A stretch of 64,000 nucleotides of DNA from Corynebacterium afermentans subsp. lipophilum (GTDB lineage Bacteria; Actinomycetota; Actinomycetes; Mycobacteriales; Mycobacteriaceae): positions 434,001 to 498,000 of the forward strand of contig NZ_CP046530.1 of assembly GCF_030408375.1 (NCBI RefSeq). The letters run 5' to 3'. Positions 16,707 through 25,243 of the stretch are shown here, in pieces. Within the stretch, counting starts at the first letter, position 1; every line of letters starts with the position of its first letter. The translations under genes and the position numbers were made by a program. The notes under the pieces are model-generated. The model made no database searches and was not told where the DNA came from. It saw only the letters and a list, made by a program, of their open reading frames with translations.

Positions 16707-17477
16707 CTACATGTACTCGCCCAGAACCTCCGCCACGGAGCCGATGACGTGGTCCGTGGCGGCGCGTACCTCTGCGGGGGAGTGGTGGAAGCTGTGGGAG
16801 GCATCCGCGATGGCGTGCATGGGCAGGTCGTTCCAGGAATCGCCGAATGTGTAGAGCTGGAGGGATTCGCGGGGGAGGCGGAGCTCGTCGAGAAGCTGCA
16901 AGATCCCTGCGCCTTTAGAGCGGCCCGGGGCCATGAGATCGATGTAGTCCTGGTTCTGAGCGACCTCGACCTCGCCGAGCGTGGAGGCCCAGTCGACGAC
17001 CTCCGCGCGCAGCTCGGCGTTGCCGGGCACCCAGATGGGCACGACGGCGAAGCGGTGGTCGGGGATGTCCGCGGGAGTCATCTGCGCAAAATGCGCGGTG
17101 AAGGTGTGGGTGATGCCGGTGTTGTTAGCGAACACCCCGTCGACGTGGCCCAGGGTGGTGCCGAAGATGGCCAGGCCGTCGCGGGGCCCGAAGGCGTCCA
17201 GAGTCGCCTGCAACACGGAGCCTGCGACCTCGTGGCCGTAGATGAGCTCCCGGTTCGCCCCGTCCGTGGCGGAACCGCCGTTGGACAGCACCTGGTAGTC
17301 GAAGGTGAGCTCGCTGCCGCGCATCCCGTGGGCGAGCGCCGTGCGGGAGTGGCCGGTGGCAGAAAAAGCGAGATGCCCGGCAGCGCGCCAGGCATCTATC
17401 GCGGCGATGTCCTCCTCGCGGAAACCGTGGGGAGGGTGGTGGAGAGTGCCATCGAAGTCGAACGCCGCAACCTTCAT
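16707..17477 (-). CDS. HAD-superfamily phosphatase (Cof/type IIB-like)
   Basis: About 256 aa from ATG 17477. Motif I is DFDGTL (nucleophile Asp near residue 7), motif II is a serine/threonine in FSATGHSRTAL, and motif IV is FGDSWNDLPMHAIADAS. A cap domain between motifs II and III makes it a Cof-like sugar- or nucleotide-phosphate phosphatase acting in the cytosol. The substrate cannot be told. It lies 11 bases downstream of metI on the same strand, so it may be co-transcribed with the methionine importer. Confidence 0.85.
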   Translation of the reverse strand: MKVAAFDFDGTLHHPPHGFREEDIAAIDAWRAAGHLAFSATGHSRTALAHGMRGSELTFDYQVLSNGGSATDGANRELIYGHEVAGSVLQATLDAFGPRDGLAIFGTTLGHVDGVFANNTGITHTFTAHFAQMTPADIPDHRFAVVPIWVPGNAELRAEVVDWASTLGEVEVAQNQDYIDLMAPGRSKGAGILQLLDELRLPRESLQLYTFGDSWNDLPMHAIADASHSFHHSPAEVRAATDHVIGSVAEVLGEYM

Positions 17478-17488
17478 GGCACCCAAAC

Positions 17489-18190
17489 TTACCGGCGCAT
17501 GACCTTCTTGGACAGCCAGTTGCCCAGGAACTGCGCCAGCTGCACGATGACCACGATGACCAGCACCGCAGCCCAGGTGACCTGAGGCTCGAACGCTCGG
17601 TAGCCGTACACGATGGCGAAGTCGCCCACGCCGCCGCCGCCGATGTAGCCGGCCATGGCGGACATGTCGATCACCGCGATGAAGATGAAGGTGTAGCCCA
17701 AAATCAGCGGGCCGAGCGCCTCCGGCAGGATCACCGAGGTGATGATCTTCCACGGGCTCGCACCCATGGAACGGGCCGCCTCGATCACGCCCGGGTCAAT
17801 GGCCACCAGGTTCTGCTCCACAATGCGAGCAACGGTGAACGTGGCGGAAAAACACATCACAAACGTGGCGGCGGCGCGGCCGATGGTGGTGCCCACCACC
17901 TGCAAGGTCAGCGGGTAGAGCATCGCGATCATGATGATGAACGGGATGGGGCGGAAGAAGTTCACCGCCACGTTGATGATGGTGTACACCGCCTTGTTCT
18001 GCAGGATGCCGCCCGGGCGGGTGGTGTACAGAAACAGGCCCAGAAGCAGGCCGAAGAAGCCGCCGACGACCATGGTGATGGCCACCATCCACAGCGTGTC
18101 GCCGATCGCTTCGAGGAAGGTGGGGCCGAGGGTGTCCCAGTTCGGCTCGGCGAGGATGTACTCGGTTACGCCAGTGTTCAACGCGGTCAT
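17489..18190 (-). CDS. metI: Methionine ABC importer permease
   Basis: A 233-aa inner-membrane protein with five to six helices. The EAA loop EAARSMGASPWKIITSVILP contacts MetN. FIMIAMLYPLTLQVVGTTIG and FIAVIDMSAMAGYIGGGGVG are MetI hallmarks. ATG 18190 overlaps the metN stop by 4 bases. It forms the channel for D/L-methionine with two MetN subunits and the lipoproteins encoded upstream. Confidence 0.92.
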   Translation of the reverse strand: MTALNTGVTEYILAEPNWDTLGPTFLEAIGDTLWMVAITMVVGGFFGLLLGLFLYTTRPGGILQNKAVYTIINVAVNFFRPIPFIIMIAMLYPLTLQVVGTTIGRAAATFVMCFSATFTVARIVEQNLVAIDPGVIEAARSMGASPWKIITSVILPEALGPLILGYTFIFIAVIDMSAMAGYIGGGGVGDFAIVYGYRAFEPQVTWAAVLVIVVIVQLAQFLGNWLSKKVMRR

Positions 18191-19215
18191 CGGGTGATCT
18201 CCTCAATCTCGGTGTTTCGCTGCAGGGTGGCCAAAAACTCGTTGATGGCGGCATCGTCGCCGTTAAGGCGCACGGTCATCTTGCCGAAGGAGCGCTCCTG
18301 CAGGGTGGTGATGCCGGCGTGCACCGGCTCCACCGTTACGCCGCGCTCGCGGGCGGCCTCGGCGGCGCCGAAGAACCCGGAATCCTCGGTGAGGTCCACG
18401 GTGAACAGGCGGCCCGGCTTGGCCAACAGCTCGCGCGCCTCCACTTCGTCGGGGCGGTTGCGCAGGCTGGTGGCGGCGAAGCGCTGCGCCACGGAGGTCT
18501 GCGGGTTGGCGAACACGTCGTAGACGCTGCCGTATTCCACCACCTTGCCGTCTTCCATGACGGCGACCTTGTCGGCGATGGCGCGGATGACGTCCATCTC
18601 GTGGGTGATCACCACGATGGTGATGCCCAGTTCCTCGTTCACACGGCGCAGCACGCCGAGGACCTCTTGGGTGGTTTCGGGGTCGAGGGCGGACGTGGCT
18701 TCGTCGGCAAGCAAAAGCGACGGGTTGGTCGCCAGCGCACGGGCGATGCCCACGCGCTGCTTCTGGCCGCCGGAGAGCTGCTCCGGGTAGTTTTCGCCGC
18801 GCTCGGAAAGGCCGACGAAGTCGAGCAGTTCCGCGACGCGGCGCTTGCGCTCCTGCTTGTCCACACCGGCCAGCTTCAGCGGGTACTCGATGTTGCCGGC
18901 GGCGGTGCGGGAGGAAAAGAGGTTGAACTGCTGGAAGATCATGCCGACGTTGCGGCGGATCTCGCGCAGTTTGCGCTCGGGCATGCCGACGACGTCGGTG
19001 CCGTCGAGAAGTAATTGCCCCGAGGTGGGCATGTCCAGGCCGTTGATGAGGCGGACAAGCGTGGACTTGCCGGCACCCGAATAGCCGATCACGCCGAGGA
19101 TCTCGCCCGGCTCGACGGTCAGGGTGACGTCGTCGACGGCCGTGACCTCGCGGTCTTTGGTTTTGAAGACCTTGGATACGTTCCGGAACTCAATCCGGGT
19201 GCCGGTTTTTGTCAT
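18187..19215 (-). CDS. metN: Methionine ABC importer ATPase
   Basis: A 342-aa ATPase. Walker A GYSGAGKST, signature LSGGQKQR, Walker B LLADEATSALD and H-loop THEMDV are intact. The C-terminal 90 residues form a NIL domain (FGKMTVRLNGDDAAINEFL), which binds methionine and inhibits uptake when the cell is replete. It sits directly after metQ with zero spacing and overlaps metI. Confidence 0.95.
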   Translation of the reverse strand: MTKTGTRIEFRNVSKVFKTKDREVTAVDDVTLTVEPGEILGVIGYSGAGKSTLVRLINGLDMPTSGQLLLDGTDVVGMPERKLREIRRNVGMIFQQFNLFSSRTAAGNIEYPLKLAGVDKQERKRRVAELLDFVGLSERGENYPEQLSGGQKQRVGIARALATNPSLLLADEATSALDPETTQEVLGVLRRVNEELGITIVVITHEMDVIRAIADKVAVMEDGKVVEYGSVYDVFANPQTSVAQRFAATSLRNRPDEVEARELLAKPGRLFTVDLTEDSGFFGAAEAARERGVTVEPVHAGITTLQERSFGKMTVRLNGDDAAINEFLATLQRNTEIEEITR

Positions 19216-20106
19216 CTACTTGTACTCCTCCACGAGTCGGTCGAGGATCTCGTTGAGGTCCTCCTTGGAGCGCTGGACCTGCACGGCGGTGCCGTTGGAG
19301 TCCTCGTTGAGCGCCGCGGTGACTTCCTCGGACTGCCAGACGTCCACGATCTTTTCGTAGGTCTCGTTGTCCAGGTCGTCGCCGGAGACGGTGAAGACGT
19401 TGATGTACGGCTCCGCCAGCTCCGAGTTCGGATCATCCGCGGCCACCGAGGAGGCCGGGTCGATGCCGGCGCGCGCCAGCCAGTTGTTGTTGATCACGGC
19501 CGGGCGGCCTTCGTTGTAGGCGTTCGGCGTCTGGGAAGCGTCTACGGCGACGACCTTGACCTTGGAGGCGTCCTTGTCAATGTCGGCCGGCGTCGGGGTC
19601 AGCTTCGGCGCGCCGTCACGCAGGGTGACCAGGCCCGCCTGGACCAGCACGTTGATTGCGCGGCCCTGGTTGGACGGGTCGTTCGGGATGGCGACCTCGG
19701 TGTCCTCGATGCCGTCGAGGGAGTCGTGGTCCTTCCAGTACAGGCCCAGGATGTTGATCTCGCCCGAGCCGATGATGCGCAGGTCCTCGCCGGCGGTGGC
19801 GTTGTACTGGGCCTGGTAGTTGATGGTCTGGAACTTCGAGATCTCAATCTGGCCCTCGACCTGTGCCGGGTTGACCTGCGGGTACTCGGTGAACCGCATG
19901 ATGTCCAGGTCGATGCCGGCCTTCTGCGCCTCGTCGGCGAAGACGCTCCAGGCCTTCTGGTCGGCGTCGGTGGTGCCGATCTTCACGGTGACCTTGTCGC
20001 CGTCGCCATTGCTTGTCGACGACTCCGTCTCCGACGAACAGGCCACCAGCCCGGTGGCCGCGATGAGCGATGCCGCCGCAGCGGCGATAACGCGCTTGGT
20101 ACGCAT
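19216..20106 (-). CDS. metQ: Methionine-binding lipoprotein, copy 1
   Basis: A 296-aa NlpA/MetQ lipoprotein. Signal peptide with lipobox GLVACS near residue 20. The family core is present: DIMRFTEYPQVNPAQVEGQI, IAIPNDPSNQGRAINVLVQA with I replaced by V at the first position, and NAYNEGRPAVINNNWLARAG. It delivers methionine to MetNI. Its stop abuts the metN start codon. The linker after the lipobox is rich in Ser and Glu. Confidence 0.93.
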   Translation of the reverse strand: MRTKRVIAAAAASLIAATGLVACSSETESSTSNGDGDKVTVKIGTTDADQKAWSVFADEAQKAGIDLDIMRFTEYPQVNPAQVEGQIEISKFQTINYQAQYNATAGEDLRIIGSGEINILGLYWKDHDSLDGIEDTEVAIPNDPSNQGRAINVLVQAGLVTLRDGAPKLTPTPADIDKDASKVKVVAVDASQTPNAYNEGRPAVINNNWLARAGIDPASSVAADDPNSELAEPYINVFTVSGDDLDNETYEKIVDVWQSEEVTAALNEDSNGTAVQVQRSKEDLNEILDRLVEEYK

Positions 20107-20146
20107 AAAGCGTGCTCCTTTTGCTTAGTTGGGTGTTTGTGGAGAC

Positions 20147-21043
20147 TTACTTGTTCTGGAGGCGGTCCAGAATCTCGTTGAGCTCAGCCTGCTCGCGGTA
20201 GACCGGCACGGAGGTGCCCTTGGAGTCCTTGGCCGCTGCCTCGGCGACCTCCGGGGTCTGCCACAGCTCAACCAGCTTGTTCAGGGTCTCGTCGTCGATT
20301 CGGTCTGCCTGGGCCGCGAAGACGTTGATGTACGGCTCGGCTTCCTTGGACTCCGGGTCGTCCTGGAAGACGGCCAGACCCGGCTCGATGCCGGCGCGGT
20401 CCAGCCAGGTGTTGTTGATGATGGCCGGCTTGCCCTCGTTGTAGGCGTTCGGTGTCTGGGATGCGTCCACCGGGGTGACGGTGACCTTGGAGGCGGCCTT
20501 GTCGATGTCGGCCGGGGTCGGGGCGAGCTCGTCTGCGACGCTGTCGCTCAGGGTGAGCAGGCCAGCCTGGACCAGCACATTGATGGCGCGGCCCTGGTTG
20601 GACGGGTCGTTCGGGATGGCGACGGACTCGCCCTCGATGCCGTCGATGGATTCGTGGTCCTTCCAGAACAGCGCCAGCGGCACGATTTCGGTGGAGCCGA
20701 CGACGCGCAGGTCGTTGCTGGAGGCCTTGTTGTACTCGGCGAGGTACTTGATGTGCTGGAACTTGTTCACGTCCAGCTCGCCCTGCGCGAGTGCCTCGTT
20801 GACCGGGGAGTAGTCGGAGAAGGAGACGATGTCCAGGGTGATGCCGTTGTCGGCGGCCAGGTCCTTGAACACGCGCCATGCTTCCTGGTCGGCTTCGGTG
20901 GTGCCGATCTTGACGGTGGTGGTGTCGCCGTCGGCGGCTGCGGTGGTGCCGGCGGTGTCGTCGGACTCGTTGGAGCAGGCGACCAAGCCGGTGGTGGCCA
21001 GGGCAGCCGCGGCAACGGTTGCGAGGGTGCGCTTGATACGCAT
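20147..21043 (-). CDS. metQ: Methionine-binding lipoprotein, copy 2
   Basis: A 298-aa second MetQ directly upstream of copy 1 and clearly its paralogue (VAIPNDPSNQGRAINVLVQA is shared; NAYNEGKPAIINNTWLDRAG is nearly so). Lipobox GLVACS. It is the first gene of a four-gene operon metQ2-metQ1-metN-metI. AAGGAGA lies 7 bases before ATG 21043. Two binding proteins on one transporter may widen the range, for example to methionine sulfoxide or methionine peptides (inference). Confidence 0.92.
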   Translation of the reverse strand: MRIKRTLATVAAAALATTGLVACSNESDDTAGTTAAADGDTTTVKIGTTEADQEAWRVFKDLAADNGITLDIVSFSDYSPVNEALAQGELDVNKFQHIKYLAEYNKASSNDLRVVGSTEIVPLALFWKDHESIDGIEGESVAIPNDPSNQGRAINVLVQAGLLTLSDSVADELAPTPADIDKAASKVTVTPVDASQTPNAYNEGKPAIINNTWLDRAGIEPGLAVFQDDPESKEAEPYINVFAAQADRIDDETLNKLVELWQTPEVAEAAAKDSKGTSVPVYREQAELNEILDRLQNK

Positions 21044-21094
21044 TGGGGTCTCCTTGGGTTGGGAATCTATGACGGGTCAGAATCTAGCACCCTA

Positions 21095-21110
21095 TGTACC
21101 GCTTAGTCTA
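21095..21110. promoter_or_regulatory. McbR-like operator upstream of metQ2QNI
   Basis: TGTAC-CGCTTA-GTCTA matches the McbR consensus TAGAC-N6-GTCTA at 8 of 10 defined positions, with a perfect right half. It lies 52 bases before the metQ2 start, where a promoter is expected. Methionine uptake genes are known McbR targets in C. glutamicum. Confidence 0.6.
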
Positions 21111-21163
21111 TTTCTGGTCGAATTCCTTAACCGAGCTGTCTGTCGGGGTGGGCCTTTTCGCGA

Positions 21164-21228
21164 ATCCAGCTAGTAAGGCCCAGCTATCCGACCCCTGGGG
21201 GCGATTAGCTGGATCCTTGTAGCTGGAT
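21164..21228. repeat. Inverted-repeat element with CCAGCTA units
   Basis: Two forward units (ATCCAGCTA at 21164-21172 and CCCAGCTAT at 21179-21187) face two inverted units (TAGCTGGAT at 21206-21214 and 21220-21228). The forward and inverted halves can pair in two registers, and a CCCCTGGGGG core lies at the centre. It lies between the metQ2 promoter and the dnaE2 promoter. The two-by-two layout is like the larger arrays elsewhere in the window, with a different unit. Confidence 0.65.
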
Positions 21229-21280
21229 TTGGCGGTGGCGGCTGCCGGCGGGTGGTGGCGGCGACCCGAAAGGGTACCGC

Positions 21281-21315
21281 TCGAACTAGTACACAGTTTC
21301 GAACAGTGGTAGCGT
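21281..21315 (+). promoter_or_regulatory. dnaE2 promoter with degenerate SOS half-sites
   Basis: TCGAAC occurs at 21281-21286 and again at 21299-21304, each matching the left half of an actinobacterial LexA box, but no well-formed right half is present at the usual spacing. TAGCGT at 21310-21315 is a good -10 box exactly 7 bases before the ATG at 21323, implying a leaderless mRNA. SOS control is likely from the gene's role, but this box alone is weak. Confidence 0.5.
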
Positions 21316-21322
21316 TCCCGCC

Positions 21323-24300
21323 ATGAGGTTCAACGGGGGAGCGTCGCTGTCGTGGTCGCGGCTCGAGCGCATCCTCTCCGGCCGCCCCGGCCCGGAGCCG
21401 GTGCCGGTCGGACACACCGGCACACCCGCAGGCGCCGCGTACGGCAAAGCGCAGCCGGCACCCCCGCAGCAAGAACAATGCCTATCGACGACACCGTTCG
21501 CCGAGCTGCACGCCGTGAGCTCCTATAGCTTCCTCGGCGGGGCGAGCGAGCCGGAGGATTTGGTTGCCAGGGCTGTTGAGCTGGGGCTGAGTGCGGTGGG
21601 TCTGCTGGACCGGGACGGGTTTTACGGCGCGGTGAAGTTCGCGGAGGCGGCCGCCGCGGCCGGGCTGGACACTGTCTTCGGGGCGGAGCTGACGCTCGGC
21701 GAGACCGTCCTGCCCGTGATCGCCCGCGGGCCGGAGGGCTACAAGCGCCTGTCGCACCTGATGGCGGATGCGCACATGGCCACCCGCGAGAAGGACAAGG
21801 TGGCCTACCCGCCGCTGGAGATTATCGGCGATCAGCTGGGCGGCACCTGCGTCGTGCTCGCCGGCTGGCGGTGGGCGGGGGAAATCGACCACCTGGTCGA
21901 CGTGTTCGGTGCGGACAATGTCGTGCTGGAGTACGAGGTGTCCATGACGCCGGAGGACGCGGACCGGCACGCAGCGCTGGACCGGGCGCGGGACGCGCAC
22001 GCGGAAGAACACGCAGCGCAGCTCCCTGCCATCGTCACGGCGCTGCCTGCCGCGGCCACACGCGACCACGCCAGGCTGGCGCAGGCGAAGCGGGCGCTGG
22101 CCAGGCGCGAGTCGCTGGCCCAGGCGCACGGGGACCTGCACCCGATGGGGGCGAACTGGCTGCGCTCCGGCGACCAGCTCCAACGCATGTGCCCGGGCTG
22201 CGAGGACAAGCTCGCCTACAGTGTCGAGCTTGCTCGGGCGTGCGCGTTCACGCTCGACTTGGTCGCGCCGGAGCTGCCGCGCTACCCCACGCCGGACGGC
22301 CGCAGCGAGATGGACCACCTGCGAAATCTCACGCTGACGAGCGCGCAGTTTCGCTATGCGGCGCGCTCGCCGGAGGTGCGTCGTAAAGCAATGGCCCAAA
22401 TCCGCTACGAGCTGGAGGTGATCGAGGAGCTGAACTTTCCCGGCTACTTCCTCATCGTGTACAACCTGGTGGATTTCTGTGCGAAGCAGAACATCATGTG
22501 CCAGGGGCGGGGCAGCGCGGCGAACTCGGCGGTGTGCTTCGCGCTGGGCATCACCAATGTGGAGCCGATCGAGGCAGGCCTGCTGTTCGAGCGTTTCTTA
22601 TCCCCGGACCGCGACGGCCCGCCCGACATTGACTTAGACATCGAGTCGGGTCGGCGCGAAGAGGTGATCCAGTACGTCTACGACACCTACGGGCGCGACA
22701 ACGCGGCGCAGGTGGCCAACGTGATCACGTACCGCACCAAGGGCGCGGTACGTGATGCAGCGCGTGCGCTGGGGTTTGCCCAAGGCGCGGCCGACAGTTG
22801 GGCGAAGGGGATGACGGAGGTGCCGGAGGCCGTCGAAAAGCTTGCGGCGCAATTCAAAGGGCAACCGCGCCATCTAGGCATCCACTCCGGCGGCATGGTG
22901 ATCTGCGACCGCCCGATTGCGGATGTTGTGCCCGTGGAGTGGGCGCGGATGGAAAACCGCTCGGTGGTGCAGTGGGACAAGGACGACTGCGCCTCGGCCG
23001 GTCTGGTCAAATTCGATCTGCTCGGCCTGGGCATGCTGGAGGCGCTGCACCACATGGTGGACCTGGTGGAGGAGACCACGGGCCGCACGGTGCACCTGTG
23101 GGAGCTTCCGCTTGACGACGCCTCCGTGTACGACATGCTCTGCCGCGCCGATTCCGTCGGTGTGTTCCAGGTGGAATCGCGCGCGCAGATGGGCACCCTG
23201 CCCCGGCTGAAGCCGCGGCAGTTTTTCGACCTGGTGGTGGAGGTGGCCCTGATCCGGCCGGGCCCGATCCAGGGCGGCTCGGTACACCCGTACCTGAGGC
23301 GCCGCGACGGCCTGGAGCCGGTGACCTACGACCACCCGGTACTGGAGAAGTCCCTGGGCAAGACGCTGGGCATCCCCCTGTTCCAGGAGCAGCTCATGCA
23401 GATCTGCGTGGATGCGGCCGGCTTTTCGGGCCGAGAAGCCGATGCGCTGCGACGCGCCATGGGCTCGAAACGATCCCCGGCTCGCATGGCGGCGTTGAAG
23501 TCGCGCTTTTTCGAAGGGTGCTGGCGCACCAACGAGATCGGTTCGGACGTGGCCGAGGGACTCTGGCAGAAGATCGTTGCCTTTGCCGCCTACGGTTTCC
23601 CGGAGTCGCACTCGCAGTCGTTCGCCTCGCTGGTGTACTTCTCCGCCTGGTTTAAGCGCCACTACCCGGCGCAGTTCTGCGTGGGGCTGCTGCGCGCGCA
23701 GCCGATGGGGTTCTACTCCCCGCAGTCGCTGATCCAGGACGCGCGCCGCCACGGGGTGGAGGTGCTGCCGGTGTGCGTGAACAACTCCGGGCGCGAGGCG
23801 TCGTGCGTGGATTCCTCCACCATCCGGGTGGGGTTGAACCTGGTGCGGGGCCTGGGCGTGGACGCGGCGGACCGGATCGAGGAGGCCGCGCCTTTCGACA
23901 GGATCGCGGACCTGGCGCGCCGGGCCGACCTGTCCGTGGAGCACGTCGAGGCGCTGGCCCGGGCGGGGGCGCTGGACTGCTTCGGGGTGACGCGCAGGCA
24001 GGCGCTGTGGCAGGCGGGCGTGGCGGCCACGGAGCGCGACGGCATGTTGCCCGGGTTGTCGTCGGTGGTGGCGCCGTCGCTGCCCGGCATGAACCCGTTT
24101 GAGCTGATGGCCGCCGACGTTGCGGCCACCGGTGTCACGCCCGGGCTGATGCCGGTGGAGATGGTGCGCGCGGTGTTGTCGGCGCAGGGCGTGGTGCCGG
24201 CGGCCGAGCTGTTGCACGGGGTGGAGGACGGCACCCGCGTGCGCGTGGCCGGCGTGATCACACACCGCCAGCACCCGGCCACCGCGGGCGGGGTGACCTT

Positions 24301-24511
24301 TCTGGGAATGGAGGACGAGACCGGCCTGATCAACGTGGTCATCTCCGTCGGGCTGTGGAACAAGCAGCGGGTGTTGGCGCGCACCGCCAAAGCACTGGTC
24401 GTGCGCGGGATTGTGCAGAACGCCTCCGGTGCGGTGTCCGTGGTGGCGGACCGGCTCGAGCCGCTGGCGATGGGGGAGCTGCTCTCCCGCGGGTCCCGGG
24501 ACTTCCGGTGA
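21323..24511 (+). CDS. dnaE2: Error-prone DNA polymerase III alpha subunit
   Basis: A 1062-aa C-family polymerase. An N-terminal extension of about 55 residues precedes the PHP domain (FAELHAVSSYSFLGGASEP). The palm carries GRGSAANSAVCFALGI and the catalytic aspartates in GPPDIDLDIES. HSGGMVICDRPI, the HhH-like RRAMGSKRSPARMAALK and a C-terminal OB fold (VRVAGVITHRQHPATAGGVT) follow. Length and the missing extended tail distinguish it from replicative DnaE1. It performs translesion synthesis with ImuB and ImuA'. It ends just before a large repeat array. Confidence 0.93.
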   Translation: MRFNGGASLSWSRLERILSGRPGPEPVPVGHTGTPAGAAYGKAQPAPPQQEQCLSTTPFAELHAVSSYSFLGGASEPEDLVARAVELGLSAVGLLDRDGFYGAVKFAEAAAAAGLDTVFGAELTLGETVLPVIARGPEGYKRLSHLMADAHMATREKDKVAYPPLEIIGDQLGGTCVVLAGWRWAGEIDHLVDVFGADNVVLEYEVSMTPEDADRHAALDRARDAHAEEHAAQLPAIVTALPAAATRDHARLAQAKRALARRESLAQAHGDLHPMGANWLRSGDQLQRMCPGCEDKLAYSVELARACAFTLDLVAPELPRYPTPDGRSEMDHLRNLTLTSAQFRYAARSPEVRRKAMAQIRYELEVIEELNFPGYFLIVYNLVDFCAKQNIMCQGRGSAANSAVCFALGITNVEPIEAGLLFERFLSPDRDGPPDIDLDIESGRREEVIQYVYDTYGRDNAAQVANVITYRTKGAVRDAARALGFAQGAADSWAKGMTEVPEAVEKLAAQFKGQPRHLGIHSGGMVICDRPIADVVPVEWARMENRSVVQWDKDDCASAGLVKFDLLGLGMLEALHHMVDLVEETTGRTVHLWELPLDDASVYDMLCRADSVGVFQVESRAQMGTLPRLKPRQFFDLVVEVALIRPGPIQGGSVHPYLRRRDGLEPVTYDHPVLEKSLGKTLGIPLFQEQLMQICVDAAGFSGREADALRRAMGSKRSPARMAALKSRFFEGCWRTNEIGSDVAEGLWQKIVAFAAYGFPESHSQSFASLVYFSAWFKRHYPAQFCVGLLRAQPMGFYSPQSLIQDARRHGVEVLPVCVNNSGREASCVDSSTIRVGLNLVRGLGVDAADRIEEAAPFDRIADLARRADLSVEHVEALARAGALDCFGVTRRQALWQAGVAATERDGMLPGLSSVVAPSLPGMNPFELMAADVAATGVTPGLMPVEMVRAVLSAQGVVPAAELLHGVEDGTRVRVAGVITHRQHPATAGGVTFLGMEDETGLINVVISVGLWNKQRVLARTAKALVVRGIVQNASGAVSVVADRLEPLAMGELLSRGSRDFR

Positions 24512-24551
24512 TGGGTGCGTGCTCGGGTCGGATGAGCCGGGTGTTGACTGT

Positions 24552-24704
24552 GGATGCTTACCCCAGGATGCTTACCGCCCGAGGATGCTTACTTCTAAAC
24601 GCTTACTTATCGAGATACCCAGGGCAGTTCGGGGCGCCGCACTCGATGGATAAGCATCCTGGAGTAAGCATCTACGTCGAGTAAGCATCCTGGGGCAAGC
24701 ATCT
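24552..24704. repeat. GATGCTTAC array 1 (four forward, four inverted units)
   Basis: GGATGCTTAC recurs at 24552, 24566 and 24583, then a diverged ACGCTTAC at 24599, all forward. After about 45 bases four inverted units follow: TAAGCATCC (24651), GTAAGCATCT (24664), GTAAGCATCC (24681) and CAAGCATCT (24696). The halves can fold into one long imperfect hairpin. The 237-bp gap between dnaE2 and the PH-domain gene holds nothing else but this element and a promoter. A homologous array lies at 37787-37941. Confidence 0.85.
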
Positions 24705-24735
24705 ATGCCGGAACAGCCCACTAACCCCGAGCTGG

Positions 24736-24741
24736 TAGCGT
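24736..24741 (+). promoter_or_regulatory. Leaderless -10 box for PH-domain operon
   Basis: TAGCGT lies exactly 7 bases before ATG 24749, the same box and spacing as at dnaE2 and at the ABC operon starting at 28435. It selects ATG 24749 over GTG 24740. Confidence 0.55.
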
Positions 24742-24748
24742 GAGCGCC

Positions 24749-25243
24749 ATGTCAGACGCACCGCTGCAGCCTTTGCCCACCTCGGTGGAGACGATGCACA
24801 AGGTCTCCCCGAAGCTGATGTGGCCGAAGTTGGTCAGCAACGCCATCTGGGCGCTCATCGTCTGCGGCGGACTCTACCTCTGCTACCGCGAGTGGGGCTG
24901 GGGTTTTCTCATCCCGCTGGGTATTTTCGGCGTCTTTTTCATCTGGCGGTTCTTCCTTATCCCGTTCCAGGTGCGCAACATGGGCTGGCTGGAAACGGAC
25001 AATGAACTGGTGTTGAGCAAGGGCAAGATGTTCCACACCATCACGGTGATCCCGTACGGGCGCATCCAGTTCGTGGACGTGGAGTCCGGGCCGATTTCCC
25101 GTTCCCTCGGCTTGAAGGAGTTGAAGGTGCACACGGCGTCGAGCTCGTCGGATTCGGATCTTCCGGGCCTGCTCGCAGAGGATGCCGATGCGCTGCGCGA
25201 CCGCCTGGCCGTCAAAGCCCGCGAGCGGATGAGCGGCCTGTGA
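24749..25243 (+). CDS. PH-domain membrane protein (YdbS-like)
   Basis: About 164 aa. Two hydrophobic helices (LVSNAIWALIVCGGLYLCY and FLIPLGIFGVFFIWRFFLI) precede a bacterial PH domain of the bPH_2 type (ELVLSKGKMFHTITVIPYGR, IQFVDVESGPISRSLGLKEL). Such proteins occur in pairs as YdbS/YdbT. In Bacillus they are linked to resistance to antimicrobial peptides; the role here is unknown. The stop overlaps the next start by 4 bases (GTGA). Confidence 0.85.
   Translation: MSDAPLQPLPTSVETMHKVSPKLMWPKLVSNAIWALIVCGGLYLCYREWGWGFLIPLGIFGVFFIWRFFLIPFQVRNMGWLETDNELVLSKGKMFHTITVIPYGRIQFVDVESGPISRSLGLKELKVHTASSSSDSDLPGLLAEDADALRDRLAVKARERMSGL

Noticed and set aside
16565..16804. Small minus-strand open frame ending ASIGLIV in the double-hairpin region
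   Set aside because: It runs through both hairpins and into the HAD gene, has no ribosome site, and the apparent membrane peptide is too short to judge.
21287..21302. Standard LexA box at dnaE2
   Set aside because: Only about 10 of 14 positions fit and the left half is poor; reported only as degenerate half-sites.
21044..21322. SAM or S-box riboswitch in front of the methionine importer
   Set aside because: No conserved riboswitch core is visible, and a McbR-like operator explains methionine control in corynebacteria.
24552..24704. CRISPR array
   Set aside because: Units are 9-11 bp, irregularly spaced, half of them inverted, and no cas gene is near.
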